DNA of 64,000 nt. Origin: Sycon ciliatum (lineage: Eukaryota; Porifera; Calcarea; Leucosolenida; Sycettidae). The translations under genes and the position numbers were made by a program. Location: assembly GCF_964019385.1 (NCBI RefSeq), contig NC_088647.1:11033227-11097226 (forward strand), in the 5' to 3' direction. Position 1 is the first letter of the stretch; every line of letters begins with the position of its first letter. Below are positions 61,939 to 64,000 of this stretch, one piece after another. Under the pieces are notes generated by a model. That model saw only the letters and a program-made list of their open reading frames with translations, searched no databases and was not told where the DNA came from.

Positions 61939-62861
61939 GGCCAAAACAAAAAAAATAGGCTTGTTTCCGGTCGGCAACCCCTCAAAAAGGAGACTCGGTC
62001 GGCCGGAATGAAACTTTTTTTGGATACTTTTTTTGGTTCCTCAATCGTTGTGGTATTGATGGACAAGAGCACCTACAGTCCATTCATAAAAAGATGGGTC
62101 CTGGCTCTGGCGAGCTCCCGTATTTGGCGATTTTTCGTGATTTCATCGTACACAGTGCAGTGCTGCGAACTTTGAAATTTGAAAAAGGGTCCAAAAAGGG
62201 TGCCTGAACTGGGGTTCGAACCGCAGAATGCACTGTTGCAGGCGGGGTCAAACGGCCTGGATTTTGATGGTTTTTCCCAATTCAGTGCTTTTGGGGCAAA
62301 ACCTGGCCGAAATCCTATTCTTCCTATGGCTTGCTTTTTGGACAAAAAAACTTCAGAAACATAATTGGAAGAGGATTCCATATGGGATTGCAGAAAAAAA
62401 TTCTAAAAAAACTCAACGTTTGACCCATTTATGGCCAAAAGCTAGAAGTTCATTTTTTTCTGAATGGACTGTACACATACATGTATGCATTGTACATTAT
62501 AATGGCAAGGATCAATGTCAAAGTTGACTGACTCACTGCCTTCTTGTACAGCATGTGGTGTATTCCTGTTTTCGTACATCCTGAAAAATCAAGCAAACAG
62601 TTCGAGTCCTTCCAGCTCCGTTATTCTAGCTCGTATCGACCCCGGAGGTTTTCGAACCGACAGCTGAAAATCTCTGCTACCTTGTAGGTGTTTCGATTGT
62701 GGAATTCGGTTGAGATTTGACTGAGTTATGACTCGTTGAGTGCACTTGCACACATGGCATTGCCACTGTTTGTATACATTTGGGACCAAAAAAAGTTTCA
62801 GAATTTGGGAAAAAGTGGCCCGGTCGGGCGACCGGAAACAAGGTCATTATTTGTTTTGGCC
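61939..62861. mobile_element. Harbinger-like element with TTA duplication
   Basis: Ends GGCCAAAACAAA and TTTGTTTTGGCC, with longer imperfect arms sharing CTTGTTTCCGGTCG and GAAACTTTTTTTGG, are flanked by TTA (61936-61938 and 62862-62864). Length 923 bp. The interior contains a tRNA-like B box (GGGGTTCGAACCGC near 62212). No transposase was found. Confidence 0.7.
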
Positions 62862-62862
62862 T

Positions 62863-62889
62863 TATTATTATTATTATTATTATTATTAC
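62863..62889. repeat. (TTA)n microsatellite
   Basis: A TTA run abutting the Harbinger-like element; a second run lies at 63516-63550. Confidence 0.9.
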
Positions 62890-63073
62890 GAAATAGAGGT
62901 TGCGACTTCGGCGATGATTTTGTTTAGGAATGGGTTTGCTCCCACACTGGAGCTCGCGCTATTCCGCCGACGACTTGACACTTGACTGACTCACGACTGC
63001 CATCCAGAGAACACGAGAAGAACCCATTCCTAAACAAAATCATCGCCGAAGTCGCAACCTCTATTTCGTACTG
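62890..63073. repeat. Inverted repeat with 48-bp arms
   Basis: The left arm (GAGGTTGCGACTTCGGCGAT to TTAGGAATGGG, 62893-62942) is exactly complementary to 63023-63070. The loop is itself complementary to 63417-63520. A diverged relative lies at about 61835-61910. Confidence 0.75.
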
Positions 63074-63179
63074 TTGTGCCCAGCGCGGGCGTGCGACTAG
63101 GTGGTTTGGAGGTGACAGCGTTGTGAATGACCGAGGGTCCTCTTCGTCTGTTCTCACCGTCCAGGAGCGATAACTGACT

Positions 63180-63460
63180 CACGCTGCTATCTGGTGTTCA
63201 CGAGGTGTTTGTCGCGCTGGAAACGGAGTGTCTCTGTAAGTTTGTATCCCTGGTGATGTTTGTGCCTGGACAGCACTATATAAGTGGTGCTCTTCAGGCA
63301 CAATCTTCCTCAGCCTACTCAAGCTCAACTGATGAGGGGTGAATTCCCCGAAACACTGTGTATTGAGCAGGGAGTGGTGCTTTCTTGCAGGTTTGCCGAG
63401 TCGAAGGTTCGATGGACTTCTCGTGTTCTCTGGATGGCAGTCGTGAGTCAGTCAAGTGTC
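63180..63460. repeat. Duplicate of 60886-61170
   Basis: Same orientation and nearly the same sequence, followed by GTCGTCGGCGGAATAGCGCG, which is inverted at 62959-62978. Confidence 0.75.
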
Positions 63461-63513
63461 AAGTCGTCGGCGGAATAGCGCGAGCTCCAGTGTGGGAGCA
63501 AACCCATTCCTAA

Positions 63514-63549
<36 letters not shown>

Positions 63550-63551
<2 letters not shown>

Positions 63552-63599
63552 AAGGATCAATTGGGGAAGTGAACTGCCTGAAAAGAGAAAAAATCGCCA
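63550..63599. repeat. Direct copy of 63857-63906
   Basis: CAAAGGATCAATTGGGGAAG through AAAGAGAAAAAATCGCC occurs twice in the same orientation, about 307 bp apart, bracketing the tRNA-like sequence. Confidence 0.85.
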
Positions 63600-63669
63600 G
63601 ACCCACCAGGACTCGAACCCGGGACCTTGCTTGTCATGAGCAATGCTCTAACCACTGAGCTATGGGACC
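63600..63669 (-). repeat. tRNA-like SINE head
   Basis: On the minus strand GGTCCCATAGCTCAGTGGTT (A box region), a TTGCT/AGCAA anticodon stem and GGGTTCGAGTCCTGG (B box and T arm) give a near-complete cloverleaf. The 7-base loop CATGACA lacks the usual U33 and the acceptor stem has a mismatch, so it is more likely a tRNA-derived SINE than a functional tRNA. Similar degenerate sequences occur at 40445, 48280 and 14160. Confidence 0.55.
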
Positions 63670-63788
63670 GGGCTGAACCCAGAAGGCGCTGACAGGATTT
63701 TCACTTCAAAGGCAGCTCACAACACGTGCCACACATACTGATGGCACTTGGGTCTTTCTCCCTCCCCCAGGGGACCAACCACGGTCAG

Positions 63789-64000
63789 TTTCTGGACCCT
63801 ACCAGAAGTGAAAAGAGAGTGATAAATTTTGAAAGGATTGGGAGAACTTCAAATTCAAAGGATCAATTGGGGAAGTGAACTGCCTGAAAAGAGAAAAAAT
63901 CGCCACATTCACTTCCCCAATTGATCCTTTGAATTTGAAGTTCTCCCAATCCTTTCAAAATTTATCACTCTCTTTTCACTTCTGGTAGGGTCCAGAAACT
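63789..64000. repeat. Long hairpin at the window end
   Basis: The arm GTTTCTGGACCCTACCAGAA to GGGGAAGTGAA (about 63789-63881) is complementary to about 63909-64000, with a loop of roughly 27 bp. The second arm runs to the last base, so the full extent is unknown. Confidence 0.85.

Noticed and set aside
63600..63669. Functional tRNA gene
   Set aside because: The anticodon loop lacks U33 and the acceptor stem is mismatched; degenerate relatives occur in the window, so a SINE is likelier.

Overview
This is metazoan nuclear DNA. Coding sequence lies in short exons with GT..AG introns, long pure dinucleotide tracts are common, and many families of eukaryotic transposable elements are present. I cannot fix the species. 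The mix of DIRS, piggyBac, pogo-like, hAT-like, Harbinger-like and LINE relics next to an animal-type cyclin B suggests an invertebrate, for example a sponge or cnidarian; that is inference.

Two host genes can be assembled exon by exon, both on the + strand. Gene 1 (3856-28131, six exons, 1101 aa) is a low-complexity Pro/Ala/Ser/His-rich protein. It has a histidine-rich tandem repeat, a folded segment that resembles the gag-like domain of tyrosine-recombinase retroelements, and an Arg/Asp/Ser-rich tail. Gene 2 (42792-59892, eight exons, 406 aa) is a complete B-type mitotic cyclin with destruction box and both cyclin folds. Its upstream region carries CCAAT and CHR-like promoter motifs.

The rest is mostly mobile DNA. 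Intron 2 of gene 1 holds a nested stack: a CAAGAGT-terminus element (5396-11801) contains a DIRS-type retrotransposon on the minus strand (6812-11558) and its deletion derivative (5495-6815), and the derivative is itself interrupted by a TTAA element (5625-6579). Introns 3 to 5 hold TTAA elements, a foldback element of about 0.86 kb and a tRNA-like repeat. Between the genes lie a Harbinger-like element, three LINE or reverse transcriptase relics (33.4-40.4 kb) and a cluster of five copies of one inverted-repeat element (40.57-42.40 kb). The cyclin B introns hold a hAT element with a perfect 8-bp target duplication, pogo-like elements, a roughly 346-bp pure GT tract, and a chain of three TTAA elements ending in a nearly intact piggyBac transposon (53594-56129). 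The last 4 kb are Harbinger-like and inverted-repeat DNA, with a hairpin running to the window edge.

The most unusual signal is a set of 26-32 bp insertions that consist of almost nothing but two inverted repeats. Three have perfect target-site duplications (7 or 8 bp), and one is proven as an insertion by neighbouring uninterrupted copies of its host repeat. The CAAGAGT set shares its termini and 7-bp duplication with a 346-bp foldback element and with the large nested element, so one family seems to range from about 27 bp to several kb.
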